Positions 15,230 to 22,951 of a stretch of DNA of 64,000 bases are shown one piece after another; position 1 is the first letter of the stretch, and each line of letters begins with the position of its first letter. Source of the DNA: Flavobacterium xueshanense (GTDB lineage Bacteria; Bacteroidota; Bacteroidia; Flavobacteriales; Flavobacteriaceae). The translations under genes and the position numbers were made by a program. The stretch lies in NCBI RefSeq assembly GCF_900112975.1, contig NZ_FONQ01000013.1, forward strand, positions 1 to 64,000. Direction: 5' to 3'. The notes beneath the pieces were generated by a model that was not told the origin of the DNA, searched no databases, and was given only the letters and a program-made list of their open reading frames with translations.

Positions 15230-15857
15230 CCGTTAGGTATTTTTTGTATTAATGGATAAATCAGCCACTTCCTGTAATTTTCCAGGTTCTTCAAAAAGAT
15301 GTGTGGCATCTGGAACTATGGTTAATTCTTTAATGGATTTCAGTTTTTTTTAAAGCCATTTTGTTCATGATGATTACCGTAGTGTCAAGACTTCCCACAA
15401 TCAATAGAGTAGGAGCAGTTACTTGCGGCAATTCGGTTATGGCTTAATATGGACGCTCGCCATCGGAAACCAGAGCTTTAATTTTTTCGTTGGAATGTGC
15501 TGCTGTCCGCAATGCAGATGTCGCTTCAATACTTGCACCAAAAAAACAATGGGCAGTTTGCTGGTTCTGTCCTATTGCAATATCCATTGCGTCGTTTCTA
15601 TCAAACGGTCACTCAGTAAATCAATATGAAACTGATTCTCGTGCATTTCTTCTTTTTCCTCGGTGAGTAAATCAAAAAGGAAAGTGCCTATGTTTTATTG
15701 CTGAATAAGTTCTGCTATCATTCTGTTTCGGTGATTGAGTCTGCTGCTGCCACTTCCGTAGGATGACAAAACGATTCTGGTCGCAATTTCCGGTCGTATT
15801 AAATCTCCTTTTTATGTCACTCTCGATAAAGGAATATCCAAATCTAATTTTTCCATT
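15230..15857 (-). pseudogene. Decayed alpha/beta hydrolase (dienelactone hydrolase-like) gene
   Basis: The minus strand from the ATG at 15855 reads MEKLDLDIPLSRVT, a stop, KGDLIRPEIATRIVLSSYGS, a stop after ELIQQ, then GTFLFDLLTEEKEE and HIDLLSDRLIETTQWILQ. Further stops and frame changes come before LLIVGSLDTTVIIMNKMALK and a C-terminal 'PDATHLFEEPGKLQEV' segment. The whole protein is recognisable as the hydrolase that normally accompanies the downstream phosphoribosyltransferase. At least three in-frame stops and two frameshifts show the gene is inactive. The nucleophile region is also scrambled. Confidence 0.85.
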
Positions 15858-15896
15858 ATTTCTAATTTTAATTATGTTAAAAACTATATAATCGCC

Positions 15897-16532
15897 CTAC
15901 TCAGTTGTTGTAGCTAAGCGCAGCATTTGAGTCACTTCTTCATCTTCCACCTGGTTGAACTTTTCATAAAAACTGCCAACTCCCCTAAAATATTTAGAAG
16001 CAGTCAAATATATTAACTCATCAGCATTTTTCTCAAATAGGGGTACAGTATCAAAAGGTAATACTGGAACAGCCACGATTATTTTCGACGGATTTTTTTT
16101 TCGCAACATAGTGATACAGGAGAGCAGCGTATTTCCTGTCGCAATGCCATCATCGACCAGAATCACGTTTTTATTCTCAATTGCAAGCGGTTTTCGGTCG
16201 CCCATATAACGTCCGTATTTTTCATCGAGTTGTTGCCGAAGTCTAATAATTTCATTGTCGATGTACTTTTTAGGGATGTCTGAATGCTCATCAATAATCA
16301 TGGAGTCCATGGAAACAGCACCAATTGCAAATTCTTTATTAGAAGGATGACCAATTTTTTTTGCGAGTACAATATCCAGAGGAAGATGTAAGATTTTTGA
16401 AATTACGAATCCCACGGGAACTCCGCCTCTAGGAACGGCAAGAATTACGCTATTTGTATCTTGGTATTTTTTTAATTTCTCGGATAGTAAAAAGCCCGCT
16501 TCCGTTCTATCTTTTAATATTTCATTGTACAT
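15897..16532 (-). CDS. Phosphoribosyltransferase family protein
   Basis: The 211-residue protein has a type I PRTase fold with the PRPP loop VILVDDGIATGNTLL at about residues 115-130. It opens with DRTEAGFLLSEKL and VPRGGVPVGF, the pattern of the stand-alone PRTases often paired or fused with a dienelactone-type hydrolase. The substrate base is unknown. In this genome the partner hydrolase next door is a pseudogene, so the pair is broken. Two start signals are not in conflict; the annotated ATG is preceded by an A-rich leader. Confidence 0.88.
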   Translation of the reverse strand: MYNEILKDRTEAGFLLSEKLKKYQDTNSVILAVPRGGVPVGFVISKILHLPLDIVLAKKIGHPSNKEFAIGAVSMDSMIIDEHSDIPKKYIDNEIIRLRQQLDEKYGRYMGDRKPLAIENKNVILVDDGIATGNTLLSCITMLRKKNPSKIIVAVPVLPFDTVPLFEKNADELIYLTASKYFRGVGSFYEKFNQVEDEEVTQMLRLATTTE

Positions 16533-17134
16533 AATTAAAAGTTTTGTTTAAATGAATAAAAAGCATATAAAGTTATTGATTTACAGTTAATTATGTTTAT
16601 TTTACAAAAATATTTTAGAACAAAAAATTATAAATAATACTAATTCTACCGTTATTTCTAATTTGTAATAAGTGAATAGTAATACTAGTAGTGAGTAAAA
16701 TAAATTCGATAACAAAGGCAGACAAGAATATTGGTTTCGGAAACAAGTATTAAAGATTTGGGCGTTTTGGGAAATAAAATGCCACAATGAGTATTAAATT
16801 TCTTTCTTTAGAATTAGATAGAATAAATGCATCAATTTTCAGCTGGACTTTGATACTTTCTTTTACCGAAAATAGTCTTCACTATGATTTAACGGTAGAA
16901 CATTTTACTTAATTAATTTGTAAAACAAACGTTAATTTATAATGTAATGATTTAAAGATCAATTATATTTTAATTTAGAATTCTTAAAGTGTTATTAATG
17001 ATGATTTTATAAAAGGGTGTCTATGAAAATACTGACGATAAAATCAGCATTTAACACTTGTAAACAAGGGATTTAACTTGTTTTGTGTAACACTATTTGA
17101 AGTAATTGTAGAATTAAAAAAAGTTTAAGACTGA
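16533..17134. other. Long A+T-rich intergenic region
   Basis: About 600 bp between divergent genes with no credible coding sequence or structured RNA that I can recognise. It contains the promoter region of the MerR regulator at its right end. Confidence 0.6.
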
Positions 17135-17175
17135 TTGTAAAGGTTTATAAAAAAATTTATTTTACATTTGTTTAA
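17135..17175 (+). promoter_or_regulatory. Promoter of the B12-binding MerR gene with GTTTAA half-site
   Basis: TACATTTG (17163-17170) fits the -7 TAnnTTTG element. A TTG lies 25 bp upstream, which is long for this promoter class. The -7 box runs straight into TTTAATAAA, giving a GTTTAA half-site at 17170-17175, in the same position relative to the -7 box as in the CHRD promoter. This is consistent with autoregulation. Confidence 0.45.
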
Positions 17176-17191
17176 TAAATTTAGATAAACG

Positions 17192-18088
17192 ATGAACAAT
17201 ATAAAAAGTGTGTTTAGTATAAAAGATCTCGAAAACCTTTCAGGGATCAAAGCGCATACGATACGAATTTGGGAGAAAAGATATGATATCCTTCAACCGA
17301 TGCGTACTGATACTAATATCCGATTATATGATTTGGTGAGTTTGCAAAAACTATTAAACATCACATTATTACATGATTATGGTTATAAAATTTCAAAAAT
17401 AGCGACTTATCCACAAGAAAAAATTCCGTCTTTAGTACGAGAAATAATTTCGAGTAAAACAGCTAAAAGCCACGCTATTAGTGAGTTCAAAATGGCAATG
17501 ATGAACTTTGACCAAGAGCTTTTTTTTAACACCTATAATTGGTTGATTGCGGAAAAATCATTCAAAGAAATTTTTCATCAAGTTTTCATTCCCTTAATGA
17601 ATGAACTTGGATTATTGTGGCAATCCGATACTATAACGCCTGCTCACGAACATTTTATCAGCTATTTGATTAAGCAAAAACTTTTAATAAATACTGAAAA
17701 GCTTCAGATTTTAAAACAAACCAAACTCGATAAAGTTTTCGTTTTGTCACTTCCTATGAATGAAATTCACGAATTGGGTTTAATGTATCTTAATTATGAA
17801 ATTCTGTTGAATGGCTACAAGACGATATATTTAGGGGAAAGTATGCCGATTGAAAATCTGAAAGATTTGAAAAAGCATTTTGATTCCATTGTTTTTGTAT
17901 CGTACCTTACGGTGCAACCTGAAAAAGATATTTTAGACAGTTACATTCAAAAAATGTCTGATGAGTTGTTGGACGATACCACTGAATTATGGTATATTGG
18001 ACGAATGGTCGAGTTTATTAAAAAAGAAAAAGTTTCGGAGCGAATTAATGTTTTTAATTCAATTACGGAATTAGTCGACTGGATTTAA
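17192..18088 (+). CDS. MerR-family regulator with cobalamin-binding domain (CarH/LitR-like photoreceptor)
   Basis: The 298-residue protein has an N-terminal MerR winged helix (FSIKDLENLSGIKAHTIRIW, about 8-27, then ERYDILQP-type wing). A four-helix cobalamin-capping domain follows, and a C-terminal B12-binding Rossmann domain. It shows the W-x9-E-H motif (Trp143, Glu153-His154) that packs on the upper face of adenosylcobalamin in CarH/LitR, and E-x-H-x-x-G (Glu191, His193, Gly196), which supplies the lower axial His. The later S-x-V and GG parts of the signature are only loosely kept (SYL at 237, GR at 270). Known relatives repress carotenoid and photolyase genes in the dark and are released by light. 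It lies 37 bp upstream of crtI on the same strand. Confidence 0.87.
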   Translation: MNNIKSVFSIKDLENLSGIKAHTIRIWEKRYDILQPMRTDTNIRLYDLVSLQKLLNITLLHDYGYKISKIATYPQEKIPSLVREIISSKTAKSHAISEFKMAMMNFDQELFFNTYNWLIAEKSFKEIFHQVFIPLMNELGLLWQSDTITPAHEHFISYLIKQKLLINTEKLQILKQTKLDKVFVLSLPMNEIHELGLMYLNYEILLNGYKTIYLGESMPIENLKDLKKHFDSIVFVSYLTVQPEKDILDSYIQKMSDELLDDTTELWYIGRMVEFIKKEKVSERINVFNSITELVDWI

Positions 18089-18093
18089 TTATT

Positions 18094-18117
18094 TTGTTTA
18101 AACAATTCGTATATTTG
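18094..18117 (+). promoter_or_regulatory. crtI promoter with palindromic operator in the spacer
   Basis: TTGTTTAAACAA (18094-18105) is a perfect 12-bp palindrome placed 4 bp upstream of the -7 element TATATTTG (18110-18117). No good -33 TTG is found at the normal distance. A palindrome between the promoter elements is the usual position for MerR-family operators. The crtI ATG at 18126 lies only 8 bp past the -7 box, so the transcript would be leaderless or nearly so. Confidence 0.55.
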
Positions 18118-18125
18118 CTAAACAA

Positions 18126-19601
18126 ATGAAGAAAATAAAAAAAATTACAATTATCGGTTCTGGGTTCTCCGCATTGGCAGCCTCTGCGTATTTAGCACAG
18201 AGCGGCCACGATGTTATAGTATATGAAAAAAATGATGCGATAGGCGGAAGGGCAAGACAATTAAAGAGAGAAGGTTTTACGTTTGATATGGGACCAAGTT
18301 GGTACTGGATGCCAGACGTTTTCGAACGTTTCTTTGCTGATTTTGGAAAAAAAACCACTGATTATTATGAACTCATAAAATTGTCTCCTGCTTACCGAGT
18401 GTATTACGGAATTGATGATTTCATAACGATAGCAGACAATTTAGCAGATATTATATTTGCTTTTGAGGCGATCGAAAAAGGAAGCGGTAAACTACTGAAT
18501 GACTTTATGGCTGAGGCCAAAAGCAATTATGATATCGCCATCAAAGATTTAGTATACCGCCCGGGCGTTTCTCCACTCGAATTGATAACTGTGGAAACAG
18601 CCATGAAAGTGGGACAATTTTTTAGCACTATTAGTAAAGATGTTCGGAAAAAATTTAAGAATGAAAGGCTGATTCAAATTCTGGAATTTCCGGTTTTGTT
18701 TCTGGGAGCCAAACCTTCGGATACGCCGTCGTTTTACAGTTTTATGAATTACGCCGACTTTGGTTTGGGAACTTGGCACCCCAAAACAGGAATGTTTGAT
18801 GTCGTGCGAGGGATGGAAAATTTAGCGTTAGAATTGGGAGTGAAATTTCAAACCAATTCCAACATCGAAAAAATTATCGTCGAAAATAAAACAGCAGTAG
18901 CCATTCAGGTCAATGGTGAAATCATTGCTTCCGATTTGATTTTGAGCGGTGCAGATTACCATCACACCGAAACCTTATTGAATCAGGAACACCGAGCGTA
19001 TTCTGAGAAATATTGGGACAGCAGGGTTTTCGCACCTTCATCGTTATTGTTTTATGTAGGTTTCAACAAAAAAATCGAAAACATTTCGCATCATGCATTG
19101 TTTTTTGATGTTGATTTTTACCAACACGCCAAAGATATTTATGATGAACCGCAGTGGCCAAAAGAACCATTGTTTTATGCAAACTTCCCGTCCGTGACGG
19201 ATAAAACTGCCGCTCCGGAAGGAATGGAATCTGGCTTTTTTCTGGTACCTTTAGCTCCGGGAATCAATGATACTGAATCCTTAAGAGAAGAATATTTTGA
19301 AAAAATAATCGATCGTTTTGAAACTTTAACACAGCAAAGTGTAAAAAATAATATTATTTTTAAACAATCATTCTGTAAAAATGATTTCGTGTCAGAATAC
19401 AATTCGTACAAAGGGAATGCTTACGGAATGGCAAATACTTTGATGCAAACCGCATTTTTGAGACCAAAGTTAAAGAGTAAAAAAGTTAAGAATTTATATT
19501 TTACCGGTCAATTGACCGTTCCGGGACCAGGCGTTCCGCCAGCACTAATTTCTGGAAAATTAGTATCGGAATTAATTAATAAGCAATTTTCAGAGCAATA
19601 G
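18126..19601 (+). CDS. crtI: Phytoene desaturase
   Basis: The 491-residue protein has an N-terminal FAD-binding Rossmann motif GSGFSALAASAYLAQSGHDV with the following YEKND and GGRARQ, and a C-terminal FAD motif YFTGQLTVPGPGVPPALISG. Both are hallmarks of CrtI-type bacterial phytoene desaturases. It should convert phytoene to lycopene at the membrane surface in FAD-dependent steps. It is the first gene of crtI-crtB-crtZ, with one base between its stop and crtB. The operon lies directly downstream of a B12-type MerR regulator, which implies light induction. Confidence 0.96.
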   Translation: MKKIKKITIIGSGFSALAASAYLAQSGHDVIVYEKNDAIGGRARQLKREGFTFDMGPSWYWMPDVFERFFADFGKKTTDYYELIKLSPAYRVYYGIDDFITIADNLADIIFAFEAIEKGSGKLLNDFMAEAKSNYDIAIKDLVYRPGVSPLELITVETAMKVGQFFSTISKDVRKKFKNERLIQILEFPVLFLGAKPSDTPSFYSFMNYADFGLGTWHPKTGMFDVVRGMENLALELGVKFQTNSNIEKIIVENKTAVAIQVNGEIIASDLILSGADYHHTETLLNQEHRAYSEKYWDSRVFAPSSLLFYVGFNKKIENISHHALFFDVDFYQHAKDIYDEPQWPKEPLFYANFPSVTDKTAAPEGMESGFFLVPLAPGINDTESLREEYFEKIIDRFETLTQQSVKNNIIFKQSFCKNDFVSEYNSYKGNAYGMANTLMQTAFLRPKLKSKKVKNLYFTGQLTVPGPGVPPALISGKLVSELINKQFSEQ

Positions 19602-19602
19602 T

Positions 19603-20442
19603 ATGAAAGAATTATTTGATGATGTATCTTTTAAATGTAGCAAGTTAGTTACTAAAAATTACAGTACCTCTTTCTCTCTGGCGGTGTATATGTTGTCGCC
19701 AAGTATTAGGGATGCCATTTATAGCATTTATGGTTTTGTTCGTTTTGCGGATGAAATCGTAGATACCTTTCATGGTTTCGATAAAGAAAGTTTAATCACT
19801 GAGTTTGAGGATGAGTATTATAAAGCCTTTGAAAGAGGAATAAGTCTAAATCCGATCTTAAACTCTTTCCAGCACACGGTCAAACAATATAATATAACGG
19901 ATGATCTTATTCAGGCTTTTCTAAAAAGTATGAAATTAGATTTGATAAAATCAGATTATCACAATAAAGCAGAGTATGATGCCTACATTTACGGTTCTGC
20001 GGATGTCGTAGGTTTAATGTGTCTTAAGGTTTTTGTGGCCGGAGATAATAAACGATATGAGCAACTGAAGGGTGAAGCGATGCGATTAGGTTCTGCGTTC
20101 CAGAAAGTAAATTTCCTGCGAGATTTAAAGGATGATAATTTAGTTTTGAACCGCAATTATTTTCCCGGAGTTGACTTGAATTCTTTTGATGAAAATGCGA
20201 AAACGGCTATCATCAATGAAATCGAAGAAGATTTCAGAGTTGCCTACGAAGGAATTATAAAACTCCCAATTGAAGCTAAGTTTGGTGTGTATACAGCGTT
20301 TGTGTATTACAAAAAACTATTAAAAAAGTTAGAAAACACGCCTTGTCACGAAATAGGAAGTGCAAGAATCCGAGTTTCTAATTACACCAAAGCCGGTTTG
20401 CTGGCAAAATCTTTTGTGTCTTATAAATTAAAGTTAGTTTAA
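19603..20442 (+). CDS. crtB: Phytoene synthase
   Basis: A 279-residue trans-isoprenyl diphosphate synthase of the squalene/phytoene synthase family. Two Asp-rich motifs that bind Mg-diphosphate are present: FADEIVD (about residues 46-52) and RDLKDD (about 170-175). It condenses two geranylgeranyl diphosphates to phytoene, the substrate of the adjacent CrtI. Position and gene order favour phytoene synthase over squalene synthase. It is co-transcribed with crtI (1-bp gap). Confidence 0.95.
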   Translation: MKELFDDVSFKCSKLVTKNYSTSFSLAVYMLSPSIRDAIYSIYGFVRFADEIVDTFHGFDKESLITEFEDEYYKAFERGISLNPILNSFQHTVKQYNITDDLIQAFLKSMKLDLIKSDYHNKAEYDAYIYGSADVVGLMCLKVFVAGDNKRYEQLKGEAMRLGSAFQKVNFLRDLKDDNLVLNRNYFPGVDLNSFDENAKTAIINEIEEDFRVAYEGIIKLPIEAKFGVYTAFVYYKKLLKKLENTPCHEIGSARIRVSNYTKAGLLAKSFVSYKLKLV

Positions 20443-20488
20443 ATTACAGCTTATTTTAAAAAATTGTTACACTTAAATACATAACAAA

Positions 20489-20929
20489 ATGATATTTTTC
20501 TTGATTTTTCTAGGTACTTTTTTAATAATGGAATGCGTAACCTGGTGCACCCATAAATATGTCATGCATGGATCAATGTGGTACTTCCATGCTGATCATC
20601 ATCAACCTAAATACGCGAATGTTTTTGAACGGAATGATATCTTTTTTGTAATTTTTGCTGTTCCAAGTATCGTACTGTTTTATTATGGCGTCGAAGGAGG
20701 TTTGAACTATAAATTCTTCATTGGACTGGGAATTATGTTTTACGGTCTGTGTTATTTCATGATCCATGATGTCTTAATCCATCAACGGTTTAAGTGGTTT
20801 AAACACACCAACAACAAGTATTTAATCGGTTTGCGAAAAGCCCATAAAATACATCACAAACATTTGGGCAAAGAGTACGGAGAATGTTTCGGAATGCTTT
20901 TTGTACCTTTCAAATACTACAAAATTTAA
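20489..20929 (+). CDS. crtZ: Beta-carotene hydroxylase
   Basis: The 146-residue membrane protein of the fatty acid hydroxylase/sterol desaturase superfamily has histidine boxes HKYVMH, HADHH, HDVLIH and HKIHHKH, which bind a di-iron centre, and four hydrophobic segments. It adds hydroxyl groups to the beta rings (zeaxanthin formation). Because it needs cyclised beta-carotene and no lycopene cyclase gene follows, the cyclase must be encoded elsewhere. It is 46 bp after crtB on the same strand and is the last crt gene of the operon. Confidence 0.93.
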   Translation: MIFFLIFLGTFLIMECVTWCTHKYVMHGSMWYFHADHHQPKYANVFERNDIFFVIFAVPSIVLFYYGVEGGLNYKFFIGLGIMFYGLCYFMIHDVLIHQRFKWFKHTNNKYLIGLRKAHKIHHKHLGKEYGECFGMLFVPFKYYKI

Positions 20930-20936
20930 AGAGTAA

Positions 20937-21060
20937 TTGGGGCGTGACCTCACTTTCACTAGCGTTACAGTTGGGTCGGGCTATCCGTTTCCGCTTTTTT
21001 ATAACCACCCTGTCAGGGTTTTGAACCCTGACAGGGTGGTTATAAAAAGAGCTCCACTTT
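20937..21060. repeat. GC-rich intergenic repeat unit with a 25-bp-arm perfect hairpin
   Basis: After crtZ comes a G+C-rich segment (20941-20995, including GGGTCGGGCTATCCG). It is followed by a perfect inverted repeat with 25-bp arms at 20996-21020 and 21024-21048 around a 3-nt loop; the core is ACCCTGACAGGGT on each side. There is no T-run after it, so it is not a classic terminator. It has the look of a dispersed flavobacterial palindromic repeat. It could stabilise the 3' end of the crt mRNA or separate it from the next genes. Confidence 0.75.
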
Positions 21061-21115
21061 TATCCCTCACGCGAACTCAGTGTTCCATGAAGGTATTTAT
21101 CTTTAAAACACAACC

Positions 21116-21577
21116 ATGAAAATATACAAACAAGAAACCGTTCAACACGTAAATGCAACTGTTGAAGAATGTTGGGCTTTTTTCTCCAACCCAAAAAATC
21201 TTCAGAAAATTACACCAGAAGGCATGGGTTTTCAAATCACGGATTACGATCATAAATCCATGTATCCAGGGCAAATTATACAATATAAAGTAACGCCACT
21301 TTTTGGAGTCACTTTGTCATGGATGACTGTAATAACCCAAGTAAAGGAAAATAGTTATTTCATAGACGAACAACGTTTTGGTCCATACAGTTTTTGGCAT
21401 CATAAGCATTTCTTTGAAGCAACAGCAAACGGAACCAAAATGACGGATGTGGTACATTACGGATTACCACTTGGTTTTCTGGGTCAAATCATGAATACAT
21501 TGGTCGTTAAAAATAAATTGAAATCCATTTTCGCGTATCGCGTTACTGCAGTGGACGAAATGTTTAATTCAAAATAA
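21116..21577 (+). CDS. SRPBCC superfamily ligand-binding protein
   Basis: The 153-residue protein has the START/Bet v 1-like fold: it begins with a strand and helix ETVQHVNATVEECWAFFSNP, continues NLQKITPEGMGFQI, and has a late ...ANGTKMTDVVHYGLPLGFLGQIMN segment. Members bind hydrophobic ligands in a deep cavity. A role in binding carotenoids, flavins or lipids is possible, but nothing in the sequence decides it. It overlaps the photolyase start by one base (TAATG), so the two are translationally coupled. SRPBCC genes next to photolyase genes are a common arrangement. Confidence 0.85.
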   Translation: MKIYKQETVQHVNATVEECWAFFSNPKNLQKITPEGMGFQITDYDHKSMYPGQIIQYKVTPLFGVTLSWMTVITQVKENSYFIDEQRFGPYSFWHHKHFFEATANGTKMTDVVHYGLPLGFLGQIMNTLVVKNKLKSIFAYRVTAVDEMFNSK

Positions 21578-22872
21578 TGAGCAAACAACAAGTTTCTGTT
21601 TTTTGGTTCAGACGCGATTTGCGTCTGGAAGATAACTTTGGTTTATTTCAAGCCTTACAGTCTAAATATTTGGTAATACCATTATTTATTTTTGATGATT
21701 CCATTTTAGACAGTTTACCAAAAAACGATGCCCGAGTAGGATTTATTTACGAATCACTTTCTAAAATAAATGCGCAACTACAGGAAACAGGAAGCTCACT
21801 TTTAATCAAAAAAGGAAAAACCTTGGATGTTTGGCGTTCTCTTTTACAAGAATTTGATGTCAGAGAAGTTTTCTTTAACAAAGATTACGAACCGTACGCG
21901 ATACAACGTGACACGGCAATTCGAGAATTCTTAGAAACAAATGAAATCATTACTTATTCTTATAAAGACCAGGTTATATTTGAAGAAAAAGAAATCACAA
22001 AAGCAGATGGACTGCCATATACGGTTTATACTCCATTTAAAAACAAATGGTTAGAAAAATACAAATCAATGACTCCGGTTCAGGAATACGATACCGAAGC
22101 ACATTTTTCTAATTTCCACAAAAACAATTTTACTTTTCCTACTTTAGAACAAATAGGTTTCGAAGAGAGTTCGTTAAAAGTAAAGCCTCATAACTTAAAA
22201 TTTATCTCAAATTATCAAGAAATTAGAGATTTTCCAGCCTTGGACAAAACCTCTTATTTGTCTCCACATTTGCGTTTTGGGACTGTTAGCGTCCGGAAAT
22301 TAGTCAATTGGGCATTTCATAAAAACGATGTATTTTTGAGTGAGTTGATTTGGAGAGAATTCTTCATGCAAATATTATTTAGTTTTCCAAAAGTAGTTAC
22401 TCAAAACTTTAAGTCGGCTTATGATGGGATTCAGTGGCGCAATGACGAAGCTGACTTTAAACGTTGGTGTACGGGAACAACAGGTTATCCAATGGTTGAT
22501 GCCGGAATGCGTCAGCTCAATGAAACCGGTTACATGCACAACAGAGTCCGCATGGTAGTAGCGAGTTTCTTATGCAAACATTTAATGATTCAGTGGCAAT
22601 GGGGAGAAGCCTATTTTGCTGAGAAATTATTGGATTACGATATGTCTGCTAACGTTGGCAACTGGCAATGGGCAGCAGGAACCGGTTGTGATGCCGCACC
22701 TTACTTCCGTGTTTTTAATCCGGAGATACAACAAAAAAAATTCGATGAAAAAGGAATCTACGTCCGCAAATGGATCAAAGAATTTGATTTAGGTTATGGA
22801 AAACCGATGGTAGAGCACGCGATGGCAAGAGATAGGGCTATTGCAACTTACAAAGCTGGAATTTTAAAATAA
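21577..22872 (+). CDS. phrB: Class I CPD photolyase
   Basis: The 431-residue protein repairs cyclobutane pyrimidine dimers using blue light, with FAD as catalyst and an antenna in the N-terminal alpha/beta domain (residues 1-130). FAD-domain signatures are intact: SELIWREF with Glu256 and Trp259, MHNRVRM with Asn322, and ANVGNWQWAAGTGCDAAPYF, which contains the flavin-N5 Asn. They match the residues used for dimer binding and electron transfer in E. coli PhrB. It is a full-length class I enzyme and the only one of the three homologues here that clearly keeps the CPD-repair active site. Confidence 0.94.
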   Translation: MSKQQVSVFWFRRDLRLEDNFGLFQALQSKYLVIPLFIFDDSILDSLPKNDARVGFIYESLSKINAQLQETGSSLLIKKGKTLDVWRSLLQEFDVREVFFNKDYEPYAIQRDTAIREFLETNEIITYSYKDQVIFEEKEITKADGLPYTVYTPFKNKWLEKYKSMTPVQEYDTEAHFSNFHKNNFTFPTLEQIGFEESSLKVKPHNLKFISNYQEIRDFPALDKTSYLSPHLRFGTVSVRKLVNWAFHKNDVFLSELIWREFFMQILFSFPKVVTQNFKSAYDGIQWRNDEADFKRWCTGTTGYPMVDAGMRQLNETGYMHNRVRMVVASFLCKHLMIQWQWGEAYFAEKLLDYDMSANVGNWQWAAGTGCDAAPYFRVFNPEIQQKKFDEKGIYVRKWIKEFDLGYGKPMVEHAMARDRAIATYKAGILK

Positions 22873-22880
22873 AAAGATTT

Positions 22881-22940
22881 AACATATAAGTCATTTAAGT
22901 TTTAAAACATTATCTAAAAACTTAAATGACTTATATGTTT
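22881..22940. terminator. Long inverted repeat between convergent genes
   Basis: A 23-bp arm (22881-22903) is the perfect complement of 22918-22940, with a 14-nt A+T-rich loop. It lies between the photolyase gene and the minus-strand epimerase gene, with A- and T-runs outside, so it probably acts as a bidirectional terminator. The stem is unusually long and A+T-rich. Confidence 0.65.
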
Positions 22941-22951
22941 AAAAAAGAAAA

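Noticed and set aside
15423..15629. A 68-codon plus-strand frame
   Set aside because: It is antisense to the decayed hydrolase gene, which explains the sequence fully.
16602..16787. A 61-codon minus-strand frame
   Set aside because: It lies in A+T-rich intergenic DNA with no start signal or coding pattern.
21061..21115. Search for a GTTTAA operator before the SRPBCC-photolyase unit
   Set aside because: No half-site is present there, so this unit is not covered by the motif proposed for the other promoters.
20937..21119. A 60-codon open frame after crtZ
   Set aside because: It lies within the G+C-rich repeat and its perfect hairpin, with no ribosome binding site or homology.
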